Shown here piece by piece: positions 14,004 to 26,495 of a stretch of 64,000 bases of DNA. Position 1 is the first letter of the stretch; each line of letters opens with the position of its first letter. The DNA lies in NCBI GenBank assembly GCA_033239005.1, contig BSQZ01000030.1, positions 3,587,501 to 3,651,500 of the forward strand, written 5' to 3'. A program made the translations under genes and the position numbers. The notes below the pieces were generated by a model that worked only from the letters and a program-made list of their open reading frames with translations, ran no database searches and was not told the origin of the DNA. The DNA is from Lamellibrachia satsuma. Lineage: Eukaryota; Annelida; Polychaeta; Sabellida; Siboglinidae.

Positions 14004-14515
14004 TTGATAAGAAGTCGTTTAGTTTTTCTTTGGAATTAGTATAATCTTCCACGTCTACAAAGTGTACAGTAAGTGATATGTTTGCACAGAGGCGCCGTCT
14101 TTCTCCTTGGTCGTCGCCCGCTGTAGCTCGTTGGGTTGCGCCCGCTGTCCAACGGGACGTGAGATTGACTAGGCGTGTTCCACCGCGGCCGTGAGTCGGG
14201 CCGTCGGATTATAAACTACGCCTCCGTCGCTGGGTCGCTGCGTTAGGTCAGGACATTTAACGAGAAGCTGTCATCGCGTCGCGCGGCAGACGACTTGGTT
14301 GACGAATTGCCTCGGCTCACCCGGGCTCCGGTCCACATAATAAAACCAGCCGGAAGGCTCACCAGCCCCCCGCCCAAGAAAATCTCTCGTGACATCTGTT
14401 GACGGAATCATCCGCTCGATGGTGTCGAGTTGATGGAAGCTTCCTAGGCGCAATAGATCAACATATCCATCACACGCCGGTTATCGTTTAACGTATCGAC
14501 AGAGAGTGCGTAACA
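14004..14515. other. Unique sequence with one possible tRNA-like segment
   Basis: Around 14114-14185 on the + strand, CTGTAGCTCGTTGGGTTGCG resembles a tRNA box A, followed by a short stem CCCG...CGGG and GGCGTGTTCCACC, which loosely resembles box B. It could be a decayed SINE head. It does not fold convincingly as a functional tRNA. Nothing else is recognised. Confidence 0.3.
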
Positions 14516-14780
14516 TGTGAGACAAGGATGGCGGAGGCGACGGCGCTGGTGATACTGGGGACGAGGCTGGGTGATGGGGTTAACTGTTTGAAGCAACGTG
14601 GCCAGGTGATGAAGGCGATGAGCCCGGTGATGGGTGATGCGATAGGGAGGGATGAACAAGGTGATGGGACAGGTGATGGGGTCGGATGATGGGGTCAAGT
14701 GATGGGGTCGGGTGGTGGAGGCAATGGAACAGGATGATTGGGGCTATGAGACCGGGTGACGAGGAGACGACGGGGCGGAT
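14516..14780. repeat. Degenerate GGTGATGGG-type minisatellite
   Basis: Words GGTGATGGGG, GGTCGGATGATGGGG and GAGGCGATG recur at irregular spacing. It looks like an old, decayed array. Confidence 0.6.
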
Positions 14781-15007
14781 GAGGAGGCTATTTACCGAGG
14801 TCAGAACCAGGTAGTTCTGCATCGTCCTTGTGGTTCATCTACTTCTTTAAATGGCCACACGCTGGGTGTATAACGACGACCTCATAACCTGACTGCTCAG
14901 CGCAGGACTGATTAATGATGTAACTCTAAGGTGGGAACACGCCTTGATCGTCACCAATATTGAGTGTGAAAATATTGACTTAAATATGGTTTTCTCACCG
15001 AAAGAAG

Positions 15008-15120
15008 ATTGATGACACGAGGTAACTTTATTGATGACACGAGGTAACTTTATTGATGACACGAGGTAACGTTATTGATGACACGAGATAACGTTACTGA
15101 TGATATGAGGTAACGTTAGT
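15008..15120. repeat. 22-bp tandem array, about 5 copies
   Basis: The core TGATGACACGAGGTAACTTT is repeated, with later copies changing to GATAACGTTA and TATGAGG. Confidence 0.9.
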
Positions 15121-15124
15121 GAAG

Positions 15125-15330
15125 GAACAGGGTAGACTGGATATCAGGAAGTATTCATTCAAGTGGGCAATAAATGAATGGAACAAATCATCTACATATT
15201 GTGTAACTGTCAGCAGCGTGAATATGTTTAGAAACAACATTGACGCATATCTCAGGAGGGTGAGTTGCACAGAAATGAAGAATTCTTGGACTCCAGACAA
15301 AAGTCATGGTTTTCGGCCTTACTAAAAGAT
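15125..15330 (+). mobile_element. Non-LTR retrotransposon 3' ORF fragment
   Basis: The + frame reads RLDIRKYSFKWAINEWNK, then SSVNMFRNNIDAYL. This matches the well-known C-terminal end of LINE reverse-transcriptase ORFs, where an FS.R.INEWN..S motif is followed by SSVNMFKN.ID. Only this tail remains; the catalytic RT domain is absent. It lies straight after the 22-bp array, so the element is 5'-truncated or was cut by the array. Two other tails in the window (30.8 kb and 34.3 kb) share the motif. Confidence 0.75.
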
Positions 15331-16300
15331 AACTATTTTGTAACTACAATTAGGAATATTACGCCAGTGGCTTACTATGAGAACCTTGCCAATACGATAT
15401 GGCCATGCTATTTGCGTTCAAACTCAACGCATGTAACATGTGTTCGCAGTTGTTTACTAAGCTAATCTTCTTTCTGTCAAAATTACATGTTTGTTTGAGA
15501 GTTTGCTTTGGTTCTGTGTGTGCCTGTGTAACAGCATATCTCCCCCCCCCCGGATAGCTTCTCCCCAGGGGGAAGATGACCTAGGATATCTTCCCCCCAC
15601 CCTGGATATCTTACCCCCTCTCAATACCCAGGTTGTCTAGACTCCAGTTGGATCATATTAATTTCATCATGTAATGACTTACAATTATCACAAGAGTTCA
15701 TGTGCGATAAATCACAAATCAGTCTTTCATCACCTGCAGTTATCACAACAAAATCTCAAGATCCTTCACCAACTTGAATACATTAATACATTAAGTGTCT
15801 CCTGCATATTATCACACAAATTGCTCGTCCACATTTAAAAAAAAATATTACATTAATTGTCTGCAGCCCATTGTTTCATGGTAATTAAAATCTTGTACAC
15901 ACCTTCCTTAAATTGGCGACTGGACATTTTCAAAGGCTTGGGATAAAACGATTATTTTTTTGTGAAGTGGGTGAAAGGATTTAGTTATTGTATGTGGTTA
16001 CCCAACAACATAAATCAAAGGTTAATAAACTATACTGCGAGGACACATTGACAACGTGTCTAAGCCAATAAACAAAGGCGGGTCCTTGACACTTGTATTG
16101 GTAACAATGTGGTGTTGCCATGCTGAGCAACAGCTCGGAGGATTAGACACCTCGGTGCCTTGAGAAAAGAGCTGTGTGTTTTAATCACACAAAAGTTTCT
16201 TGCAGAATAACATATAATATATATTATTCTGACCCATATTTGCTAGGTATAAACTTTCTTGCACATTTATAAGGGGGGTAAGATATCCAGGGTGGGGACA
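15331..16300. other. AT-rich segment bounded by an inverted repeat
   Basis: No gene seen. A 23-bp sequence at 15596-15618 (core ACCCTGGATATCTTACCCC) occurs as its exact reverse complement at 16277-16299, giving a bounded segment of about 704 bp that could be a non-autonomous DNA element. A direct near-copy (GGATATCTTCCCCCC) precedes the left arm. I found no clear target-site duplication. Confidence 0.4.
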
Positions 16301-16314
16301 ATGAAGACATAAGC

Positions 16315-16748
16315 ACACTGAGTTGTGACCTAGAACGTCGGGACTACGAAGTCACAAGCACACCTAGTTGTGACCTTGGACGTCGGGACTACGAAGTCAC
16401 AAGCACGCTGAGTTGTGACCTTGGACGTCGGGACTACGAAGTCACAAGCACACTGAGTTGTGACCTTGGACGTCGGGACTACGAAGTCATAAGCACACTG
16501 AGTTGTGACCTTGGACGTCGGGACTACGAAGTCACAAGCACACTGAGTTGTGAACTTGGACGTCGGGACTACGAAGTCATAAGCACACTGAGTTGTGACC
16601 TTGGACGTCGGGACTACGAAGTCATAAGCACACTGAGTTGTGACCTTGGACGTCGGGACTATGAAGTCATACGCACACTGAGTTGTGACCTTGGACGTCG
16701 GGACTATGAAGTCATAAGCACCCTGAGTTGTGACCATGAACGTCGGGA
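16315..16748. repeat. 45-bp tandem array, about 9.5 copies
   Basis: The unit contains GTCGGGACTACGAAGTCACA and AGCACACTGAGTTGTGACCT. The length is a multiple of three, so a minus-strand frame (TSKVTTQCAYDFVVP repeats) stays open without being a gene. Confidence 0.97.
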
Positions 16749-17690
16749 CTACAACGCATATTATATTACTGAGACACTCGACTCACGTCCTTCTGTCAAC
16801 CGCATGGGGTGCATACTGCCTCCCTATTTATTTCACAAATCCTTTGTGAGAGGATTACTTTTGTTGATTCCTGGAAACCCAAAGTGGACGCATGATTGAT
16901 GTGTGTGACCCATTGACAACCACGTGGTCTGTGGAAACAGGACTATCGCAACCACAACAGCAGCATCATTATTAGGTGATTAGTTACGTTTAGTGCACGA
17001 CGAGAGGTATAGAGGGCGGGGAGACATCGCGTGTGCTGTCGGCACCCCGGCGTTAACTAACTACATATATATATATATCTCAACCGTCAAGAATGATCGT
17101 CGTCCTGGCTCCTTGCTGTGTTCTGTGCACAGTAAGCTTCCTGTCGATGTTCCCTGCATGCAACCGTTAATCACTCTCCTGGGATGAATTCAAGATTTCG
17201 TGTGACTTATAACGAACTAAATATGTTATCTCGCGTTCTGCATTCATTACTGCAAGCAATATATTGTTGTTGCTTTAATAAGCATTCATTTTCATACTTG
17301 CTTTGTAGGTGTATATGTTGCATTAGTGTATATTAAATGTACAAATAAATGTACACAAATACAGCTGGTCAAAACGTCCACCAAACTCCACCTTGCAGTA
17401 GATGAACACGTACTGTAACACGCTGTTGTTAACACACTGTTGTTAACTAACACTCTGAGAATTGCAGATGTGTAATGCGCGGTCCAGGCGCTACACATTT
17501 CTCGTGGTTAAAAATAGATCATTAGCCTCGAGAAACGTTACTAATTTCGATGTACACGCAACGTGGAAATGAAACGATAAGACAATAAGATACTTAGTGG
17601 GGTCGAGGGTGAATGGGAGGGTCAAAGGTGAAAGGGTGGACGGGGTGATGGCACATGAATGTAGTCCCTCTGCCCCGCGTAACACTTGCA
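16749..17690. other. Unique sequence, no recognised gene
   Basis: Contains a short TATATATATATA tract at 17065-17077. No gene that I can support. Confidence 0.3.
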
Positions 17691-17694
17691 GCCC

Positions 17695-18262
17695 GCGTGT
17701 CACCAGTGTGATGCGTGTCACCAGGCTGATGCGTGTGACCAGGGTGATGCGTGTGACCAGGGTGATGCGTGTGACCAGGGTGATGCGTGTCACCAGGGTT
17801 ATGCGTGTGACCAGGGTGATGCGTGTGACCAGGGTGATGCGTGTGACCAGGGTGATGCGTGTGACCAGGGTTATGCGTGTGACCAGGGGATGCGTGTCAC
17901 CAGGGTGATGCGTGTCACCAGGGTGATGCGTGTCACCAGGGTGATGCGTGTCACCAGGGTCATGCGTGTCACCAGGGTCATGCGTGTCACCAGGGTCATG
18001 CGTGTCACCAGGGTCATGCGTGTCACCAGGGTCATGCGTGTCACCAGGGTCGTGCGTGTCACCAGGGTCGTGCGTGTCACCAGGGTCATGCGTGTCACCA
18101 GGGTCATGCGTGTCACCAGGGTCATGCGTGTCACCAGGGTCATGCGTGTCACCAGGGTCATGCGTGTCACCAGGGTCATGCTTGTCACCAGGGTCATGCG
18201 TGTCATCAGGGTCATGCTTGTCAACAGGGTCATGCATGTCACCAGGGCCATGCGGGCGACCC
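17695..18262. repeat. 18-bp tandem array, about 31 copies
   Basis: Unit GCGTGTCACCAGGGTCAT. The left third carries GTGACC and GTGATG variants and the right two thirds is homogeneous GTCACCAGGGTCAT. One 17-bp copy near 17880-17893 shifts the phase. Both strands are open (DPGDTH, MRVTRV and CVSPGS repeats), which is an artefact of the unit length. Confidence 0.97.
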
Positions 18263-18362
18263 GAAAAACAGCTGAACTTGGTCATGTTTCGCTTGATGCG
18301 GGCGGCGTTGTTTTCATCGACCAGAGACACTTTGTCGATGTCATATCAGCACAATATAGTGT

Positions 18363-18545
18363 CGTGTCTTCTCGTTGCATTAGTAGGACACACATTAGGT
18401 GTTGTGGAAAGTATCCAATTGGTCGATGTTTTCGTCCCATTAAATAGGATACATATTAGGTGTTGTGGAGAGTATCCAACAGGTCAGTATTTTCGTTGCA
18501 TTAGTAAGACACACATTAGGTGTTGTGGAAAGTATCCAACGGCAT
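18363..18545. repeat. About 60-67-bp tandem unit, three copies
   Basis: ACATTAGGTGTTGTGGAAAG followed by TATCCAA occurs three times, at about 18391, 18450 and 18512, with TTTTCGT(T/C) and CATTA(G/A) between. Confidence 0.85.
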
Positions 18546-19850
18546 CACAGTGCTTCCTTGCTGATGTACGGGCACTGCTTTTATTGCGCAATATATCACA
18601 ACTTCATTATATCGAACGCCGGTGAAACAAAACGTTGTTCATTTCATGGCAATTATTGATTTACTTTGGGGAGTTTGGCCAAAACATACCACGTTGTTGT
18701 AAAGGGATGTGCCAAACAAGAATTGAAGCACAATCTATGTACAAGAACACGCGCAGTTGTATGGAATTGTATCATTGTCCCTGACAACAGGTATGAAGTT
18801 AGGCACACGTTGTCTATGACTGAACGAACGTAATACAAATTCATAGCTTCTGAAATAAAGAAATGAGTACCAATGCAACGGCTGTAGTTAAGAATATATA
18901 GTTACGGTGATTGATAATATATAATCTGGAATAAATTAAAATATCACTCACAAGAAAAAATACCATTCAACCAGAGGACTTTGGAGGAATGCGCACGAAA
19001 CAGAGGCGCTATGGTATGACGTAACACCAGTATTTAAGGTACATATTCTCACATGCATAAATTATTGGTACCAATTGTTTGCAGAATGTGAACAAATAAA
19101 TAAACAGATAGTTCACAGTGGCTCGCCTCACAGAGATGAACATTGTTCACAATGAAAACCAACCGGGTTAATTTTCCATCGAGAGGGGTCCATTTTGGAA
19201 TGTGGACCTGGGGTCCACTATTTACCACGGACTGCCGTCTGGTGTCAGCTAATGCTGTCGTCGCCAGAACGGCTGTGAGCGGACGCAGAAACAAAACCAC
19301 GAGTCCAATAAAGCTGATATAATCTCGATGGCTGGAGGTTATCGCAAAGCACAATGGCTTGTGTTAAGAGCTTCCTCCGGGCGTCACGCTAGGCTGGGAC
19401 GTGACGCGCACAAACGTAGCTTCGTGGCCCGCGCTAACGTGAAACGTGGCACAGCTACACAACGAGGGCATCAAACCACGGAAACTCACCGTGTAAGGAC
19501 TTCCTGTTTGTGAGATAGCGACGAGTGATTTAGAGAGATGTACCGTTGTACGGCGATGAATATCTGCTATAATAATAGTCGGTTGATTAAAAATAGAAAT
19601 TGGCTTTTAGACGACATGACTGCAAAACTTATAACACCGGTTCTGTATTTCCGACAATGTTTGTTATCGTGTTATTTTGTCGTCGTAAACGGCCGGGTAC
19701 CACCGAAACTAGCCTACCCCGCTTTGGCTGATTCATCTTGCAAACATACTTAACTGTGCTCAATTGACGAAACGTCATTTATAAACCACCCGTTTTGTAA
19801 CAATTCCATGCTTCATGCAACAGCTTGATATGTCAACGGTTAGGTCTAGC
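18546..19850. other. Unique sequence, no recognised gene
   Basis: AT-rich. Open frames of 60-101 codons (such as 19049-19354 minus) show no recognisable family. Confidence 0.35.
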
Positions 19851-19852
19851 AA

Positions 19853-19925
19853 TATAATGTAATGTAGATGTAATGTAATGTAATGTAATGTAGATGTAAT
19901 GTAATGTAATATAGATGTAATGCCA
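19853..19925. repeat. TAATG-based microsatellite
   Basis: ATGTAATGTAATGTAATGTAG-like runs interrupted by AGATG. A short pentanucleotide array. Confidence 0.8.
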
Positions 19926-20016
19926 TCTATGTTATTAAAAACACACAGTTGATTATTTTTTCAATTATTAAAAAATGGTCATAAAATAATTATGGTTATA
20001 TAAAACAATTAACACT

Positions 20017-20834
20017 ACAGGACCACCCCCGCTCTACGATCAACGATAGTACAGGTTTAATATCACTACAGGACCACCCCCGCTGTACGATCAACGGTAG
20101 TACAGGATCAATGTCACTACAGGACCATCCCCGCTCTACGATCAACGATAGTACAGGATTAATGTCACTACAGGACCACCCCCGCTCTACGATCAACGAT
20201 AGTACAGGATTAATGTCACTACAGGACCACCCCCGCTCTACGATCAACGATAGTACAGGATTAATGTCACTACAGGACCATCCCCGCTCTACGATCAACG
20301 ATAGTACAGGATTAATGTCACTACAGGACCACCCCCGCTCTACGATCAACGATAGTACAGGATCAATGTCACTACAGGACCACCCCCGCTGTACGATCAA
20401 CGATAGTACAGGATCAATGTCACTACAGGACCACCCCCGCTGTACGATCAACGGTAGTACAGGATCAATGTCACTACAGGACCACCCCCGCTGTACGATC
20501 AACGGTAGTACAGGATCAATGTCACTACAGGACCACCCCCGCTGTACGATCAACGGTAGTACAGGATTAATGTCACTACAGGACCATCCCCGCTGTACGA
20601 CCAACGATAGTACAGGGTTAATGTCACTACAGGACCACCCCCGCTCTACGATCAACGATAGTACAGGATTAATGTCACTACAGGACCACCCCCGCTCTAC
20701 GATCAACGATAGTACAGGATCAATGTCACTACAGGACCACCCCCGCTCTACGATCAACGATAGTACAGGATTAATGTCACTACAGGACCACCCCCGCTGT
20801 ACGATCAACGATAGTACAGGATCAATGTCACTAC
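20017..20834. repeat. 51-bp tandem array, 16 copies
   Basis: The unit contains CACTACAGGACCACCCCCGC, TCTACGATCAACGA and TAGTACAGGATTAATGT. Copies differ at a few sites (CTC/CTG, GATA/GGTA, GGATTA/GGATCA, CACCCC/CATCCC). Cut into 17-bp thirds, each third resembles the 17-bp monomer of the next array, so this looks like a trimeric higher-order form. The long frames on both strands are artefacts. Confidence 0.97.
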
Positions 20835-21672
20835 AGTATCAATGCCACTACAGTATCAATGTCACTACAGTATCAATGCCACTACAGTATCAAAGTCACT
20901 ACAGTATCAATGTCACTACAGGATCAATGCCACTACAGTATCAATGTCACTACAGTATCAACGCCACTACAGTATCAATGCCACTACAGTATCAATGTCA
21001 CTACAGTATCAATGTCACTACAGGATCAATGTCACTACAGTATCAATGCCACTACAGGATCAATGCCACTACAGTATCAATGTCACTACACTATCAATGC
21101 CACTACAGGATCAATGTCACTACAGTATCAAAGCCACTACAGGATCAATGTCACTACAGGATCAATGTCACTACAATATCAATGCCACTACAGGATCAAT
21201 GCCACAACAGTATCAATGTCACTACAGTATCAATGCCACTACAGTATCAATGTTACTACAGTATCAATGCCACTACAGGATCAATGTCACTACAGTATCA
21301 ATGCCACTACAGGATCAATGCCACTACAGTATCAATGCCACTACAGGATCAATGTCACTACAGTATCAATGTCACTGCACGATCAATGTCACTATACGAT
21401 CAATGTCATTACAGGATCAACGCCACTACAATATCAATGTCACAACATGATCAATGTCACTACAAGATCAATGTCACTACAGGATCAACGTCACTACAAT
21501 ATCAGTGTCACTACAGGATCAATGTCACTGCAGGAACAATATCACTACATTATCAATATCACTACAGGATCAATGCCACTACAGGATCAATGTCACTACA
21601 GGAGCAATGTCACTACATGATCAATGCCACTATATGATCAATGCCACTACAGAATCAATGCCACTACAGGAC
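20835..21672. repeat. 17-bp tandem array, about 49 copies
   Basis: Monomer CACTACAGTATCAATGC, with variants GTATC/GGATC and ATGC/ATGT. It directly continues the 51-bp array in phase. Divergence increases to the right (ATACGATC, ACATGATC), with CAGGACCACTATG at the far edge. Confidence 0.97.
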
Positions 21673-21784
21673 CACTATGAATGAAACCAACATATGGACA
21701 AGGTACGGGCGGTTGCCGGGGTGTGGTGCATGAAGTAAAGAAGTGAGCGGGAGAGATGAATCCGGGAACGTATTTATTGGAGCT

Positions 21785-22290
21785 CTGTTTAAACTACATA
21801 GTCTATGAATAATCAACGTTTAAACTACATAGTCTATGAACAATCAACGTTTAAACTACATGGTCTATGAACAATCAACGTTTAAACTACATGGTCTATG
21901 AACAATCAACGTTTAAACTACATGGTCTATGAACAATCAACGTTTAAACTACATGGTCTATGAACAATCAACGTTTAAACTACACGGTCTATGAACAATC
22001 AACGTTTAAACTATATGATCTATGAACAATCAACGTTTAAACTACATGGTCTATGAACAATCAACGTTTAAACTACATGGTCTATGAACAACCAACGTTT
22101 AAACTATATGGTCTATGAACAATCAACGTTTAAACTACATGGTCTATGAACAATCAACGTTTAAACTACATGGTCTATGAACAATCAACATTTAAACTAC
22201 ATGGTCTATGAACAATCAACTTTTAAACTATATGGTCTATGAACAATCAACGTTTAAACTACATGGTCTATGAACAATCAACGCGTAGGA
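21785..22290. repeat. 31-bp tandem array, about 16 copies
   Basis: The unit contains CAACGTTTAAACTACATGGT and CTATGAACAAT. Copies carry few substitutions (TACATAG, TATATGG). Confidence 0.97.
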
Positions 22291-22564
22291 GGATATCAAG
22301 TGTAATTATCATATGTGACGTGTGAAGGAATCTTGAATGGAATTCTTCAGCAGCTACTTACAAATGCGGTACACTTGCCTGGTATTTCACACTCACGGGC
22401 GATGAGAGCAAACACTCTCGGGAGGACGATGAAGTGCCCCACGCGGCAAGTGTCGGCCAATACAGTGTAGATTGAGCCTTGACGCCACAGCCAAGTAGAT
22501 GGCATCTTACAGAAACACGTACATCTCGTTGACACTGTTGTTGCTAAAACATCCGATGCCATGT

Positions 22565-22688
22565 CTAATGAGTATTATTAGTTTGACCTCATTAGGGAAA
22601 GTATTATTAGTTTGACCTCATTAGGGAAAGTATTATTAGTTTGACCTCATTAGGGAAAGTATTATTAGTTTGACCTCATTAGGGAAAG
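22565..22688. repeat. 29-bp tandem array, about 4 copies
   Basis: AGTATTATTAGTTTGACCTC followed by ATTAGGGAA, with copies essentially identical. Confidence 0.95.
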
Positions 22689-23714
22689 ACACGAGCTCCA
22701 ACTTTTGGGTAAATTTCGTTTCTGCCTGGATGTCATGGTTGTTTTCTTAAGCTACACATTTTAACTTAATTTATTTGAGTCCATTGTTTTAATGTATTCT
22801 TGTGTAATTATTCCATTTTAATCGGTACTATATTTACCTAACAACCCTTAAGAAGATAATATGTATATTTAATAAGGTTTATCGTGAATAAACCTTATGA
22901 AATCATTTGACATATGACTTTCCATCGTTTTTAATGCATCTACAGTTTCACAATATTTGTGTAATATGGTTTATTATGTAGAATTGCTATGGTTGGACAC
23001 AAAATATAACAATATAACTCGGTAAAATGTGATGAATTACTTTCATATCATATGAGAGTGATAATGATTGCATACAATCTTATTCAACATAGTACTGAAT
23101 GATGATAATATAATGTGCTTAGCTAGAAACATTAATCATTCTTACAGAATAATACATTTACAATAATATATATGCTGTTTTTATGTCTATAAAACTCGTG
23201 TAGTTACAATTATCTAGTAAATAGTTCTAGTATTCTCTTTCATTCACTTCCCGAACGCGTTTACAAGTCGTGGCTGTGCCGTCCGTCTGTCTTTTGAAAC
23301 AGGGGTCACTTCATACCTTGTCGAGTGTATGGTGGTTGATGGCAACATGCCCTGCACTTCGGCAAAGTTGTCCAACTCCACTGACCATTCACGATGAGTG
23401 ATGGTCATTTATCGGCAACGTCAACGAGGAGTGGCAGGACTGACCTGTTTGTTACGTGTTACAAAACAACTCAACATTGTATCATGTTACAATACCATGC
23501 AACTATACATTTCCCTGTGGTTTTATTAAAACAAACACGTGAATTGCCTTGATTAGCATTAACTAAATTGCAATTAAATTAAAGTTTTTCAACTAACGTT
23601 GATTTAATTTACAAATTTACAAACGGGTCCTTCGATTCCGCCGTGTTTCAAGATGGGACCAGCTGTTTTACTGACATTAATTTTTTTATAAGTATCAATC
23701 GTCACTTTAGGTGG
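22689..23714. other. AT-rich unique sequence
   Basis: No recognised gene, RNA or repeat. Confidence 0.35.
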
Positions 23715-23850
23715 TATCTTGAGGTGGTATCTTGAGGTGGTCCTGCCATCACAGAGCTAGACGATGGTCCTGCCAACACAGAGCTAGACGATGGTCCTGC
23801 CAACACAGAGCTAGACGATGGTCCTGCCAACACAGAGCTAGACGATGCTC
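23715..23850. repeat. 27-bp tandem array, about 4 copies
   Basis: The core AACACAGAGCTAGACGATGG followed by TCCTGCC repeats. A smaller duplication, GTGGTATCTTGAG, lies just to its left at 23711-23737. Confidence 0.9.
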
Positions 23851-24044
23851 GGACTAGAGCCACATCGGACAAAACAACGGCAATGGAGACAGAACTGTTC
23901 TGTGGTATGTTGGGTGGCTGGTCGTCGCCTGCTGGCACTGAATACCTCCACGACATAACGCCTGGTGGGGGAGGCACGAGCATTGTCAGTTACGTGGACA
24001 TCACACGGGTATCTGGTTTGTACCCGCACGTACCCTCTCGTACA

Positions 24045-25745
24045 ACTCCCAGAGTCAACCCTGGTCCCACAGTTAACCCTGATCCAACAGTCAGCCCTGA
24101 TCCTACGGTTAACCATGGTCACACAGTCAACCCTGGTGCAAGAGTTAACCCTGATCCCACATTTAACCCTGATCCCACAGTTAACCCTCGTCCCACAGTC
24201 AGCCCTGGTCCCTCAGTTAACCCTCGTCCCACAGTCAGCCCTGGTTTCTCAGTTAACCCTGATCCCACATTCAGCCCTGATCCCACAGTTAATCCTTATC
24301 CCACAGTTAACCCTGATCCCACAGTTAACCATATTCCCACATTTAACCCCGATCCCAGAGTCAACCCTGATCCAACAGTCAGCCCTGATCCCACAGTCAA
24401 CTCTGATCCCACAGTCAGCCATGATCCCACAGTCAACCCTGATCCCACAGTCAGCCCTGATCCCACAGTCAACCCTGATCCAAAAGTCAGCCCTGGTCCC
24501 ACAGTCAGCCATGATCCCACAGTCAGCCCTGGTCCCACAGTCAACCCTGATCCCACAGTCAGCCCTGATCCCACAGTCAGCCCTGATCCCACAGTTAATC
24601 CTTATCCCACAGTTAACCCTGATCCCACAGTTAACCATAGTCCCACATTTAAGCCCGATCCCAGAGTCAACCCTGATCCAACAGTCAGCCCTGATCCCAC
24701 AGTCAACTCTGATCCCACAGTCAGCCATGATCCCACAGTCAACCCTGATCCCACAGTCAGCCCTGATCCCACAATCAACCCTGATCCAACAGTCAGCCCT
24801 GGTCCCACAGTCAGCCATGATCCCACAGTCAGCCCTGGTCCCACAGTCAACCCTGATCCCACAGTCAGCCCTGATCCCACAGTCAGCCCTGATCCCACAG
24901 TCAACCATGATCCCACAGTCAACCCTGATTCCACAGTCAGCCCTGGTCCCACAGTCAACCCTGATCCCACAGTCAACCATAAACCCACAGTCAGCCCTGA
25001 TCCCACAGTCAGCCATGATCCCACAGTCAACCCTGATCCCACAGTCAGCCCTGGTCCCACAGTCAGCCCTGATACCACAGTCAACCCTGATCCCACAGTC
25101 AACCCTGAACCCACAGTCAACCCTGAACCCACAGTCAACCCTGATCCCACAGTCAGTCCTGATTCCACAGTCAGCCCTGGTCCCACAGTCAGCCCTGATC
25201 CCACAGTCAACCATAAACCCACAGTCAGCCATGATCCCACAGTCAACTCTGATCCCACAGTCAGTCCTGATTCCACAGTCAGCCCTGGTCCCACAGTCAG
25301 CCCTGATCCCACAGTCAACCATAAACCCACAGTCAACCCTGAACCCACAGTCAGCCCTGATAGCACAGTCAAACCTGAACCCACAGTGAACACTTATCCA
25401 ACAGTCAGCCCTGGTCCCACAGTCAACCCTGATCCCACAGTCAGACCTGATACCACGATCAACCCTGGTCCCACAGTCAACCCTGATCCCACAGTCAGCC
25501 CTGATCCCACAGTCAACCCTGGTCCCACAGTCAACCCTGATCCCACAGTCAGCCCTGATCCCACAGTCAACCCTGATCCCACAGTCAGCCCTGATACCAC
25601 AGTCAACCCTGAACCCACAGTCAACTCTTATCCCATAGTCAGCCCTGATCCCACAGTCAGCCCTGATCCCACAATCAGCCCTGACCCCACAGTTAACCCT
25701 GGTCCCACAGTCAGCCCTGGTCCCACAGTCAACAATGACCCCAGT
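24045..25745. repeat. 18-bp tandem array, about 94 copies
   Basis: Unit CCCTGATCCCACAGTCAA or CCCTGATCCCACAGTCAGC-type, alternating AAC and AGC before CCTG. Larger blocks repeat inside it; for example the stretch around 24355-24620 closely resembles 24660-24930. The + frame of 747 codons (DPTVNP/DPTVSP) stays open because 18 is a multiple of three. I see no signal peptide, domain or splice context that would make it a gene, although a low-complexity secreted repeat protein cannot be fully excluded. Confidence 0.96.
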
Positions 25746-25779
25746 TTTGTTCCCGTCTGCGGAACATCCAGAGAAGAAT

Positions 25780-25975
25780 CACACACACGTCCGCGAACGT
25801 ACATTGAAAGCACACGACTGCACACGACTGCACGCACACCAACGCACACGAACGCTTACAAAGGCGCGCACACACGCACACGCACAGGAACAGACACAGA
25901 CACACGCACACGCACACGCACACGCACACGCACACGCACACGTACACGCACATGCACACGCACACGCACGAGAGA
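25780..25975. repeat. CA-rich array (ACGCAC)n
   Basis: CACACGCACACGCACACGCA-type repeats, purest from 25865 to 25970. Confidence 0.92.
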
Positions 25976-26495
25976 CTGCGCAACATTTGCACTGATGACT
26001 ATGACGAGGGCAACAACCGACAAGAACCAGTCGTTAGATACGACATGTCCGTTAGATACGACATTCGCTGGTAATGCGCTGTCACTGCACGAGCAAGATG
26101 CTTGTGTTAGAGACAGTGGGTCATAAGGAATAGAATTGATATCGTATGAACTGGTGGCAGAATACAAATGTGTGCTTAATATTGATCATTATTATTTTGA
26201 GTAATGTAAACAGTGAATTCAAGTAGTAGTCTAAACATTTGCAACAAGCTTTGTACATAAAATCAACCAAATTTATATTAACGTGTTTGACGTTTGTCTA
26301 CGGAACTTTGATCATGGTTTTTGTACGCAGAGGCTTTTGTCTGGATTCAGGTAGACGAGGTCCGGGAGAGGAGGTCCGGGAGATGAGGTCCGGGAGAGGA
26401 GGTTGGTTACTGGCACAAAAAATAACACCCGGATATGCTCAACTGAAGAGTTTTAAACAAAAACACTTATGTTCGAACGTGTCGGCGACAATCTG
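25976..26495. other. Unique sequence, no recognised gene
   Basis: Includes a small tandem of GAGGTCCGGGAGA units at 26358-26402. No gene supported. Confidence 0.4.

Noticed and set aside
14114..14185. tRNA gene
   Set aside because: Box A is acceptable, but the T-arm and acceptor stem do not pair convincingly; at most a decayed SINE head.
22362..22534. Possible minus-strand exon (acceptor CAACAACAG, donor TTT|GTAAGT) encoding WLWRQGSIYTVLADTCRVGH
   Set aside because: Splice-like edges are present, but I recognise no family, a second frame is also open, and no partner exon is visible nearby. RNA-seq would settle it.
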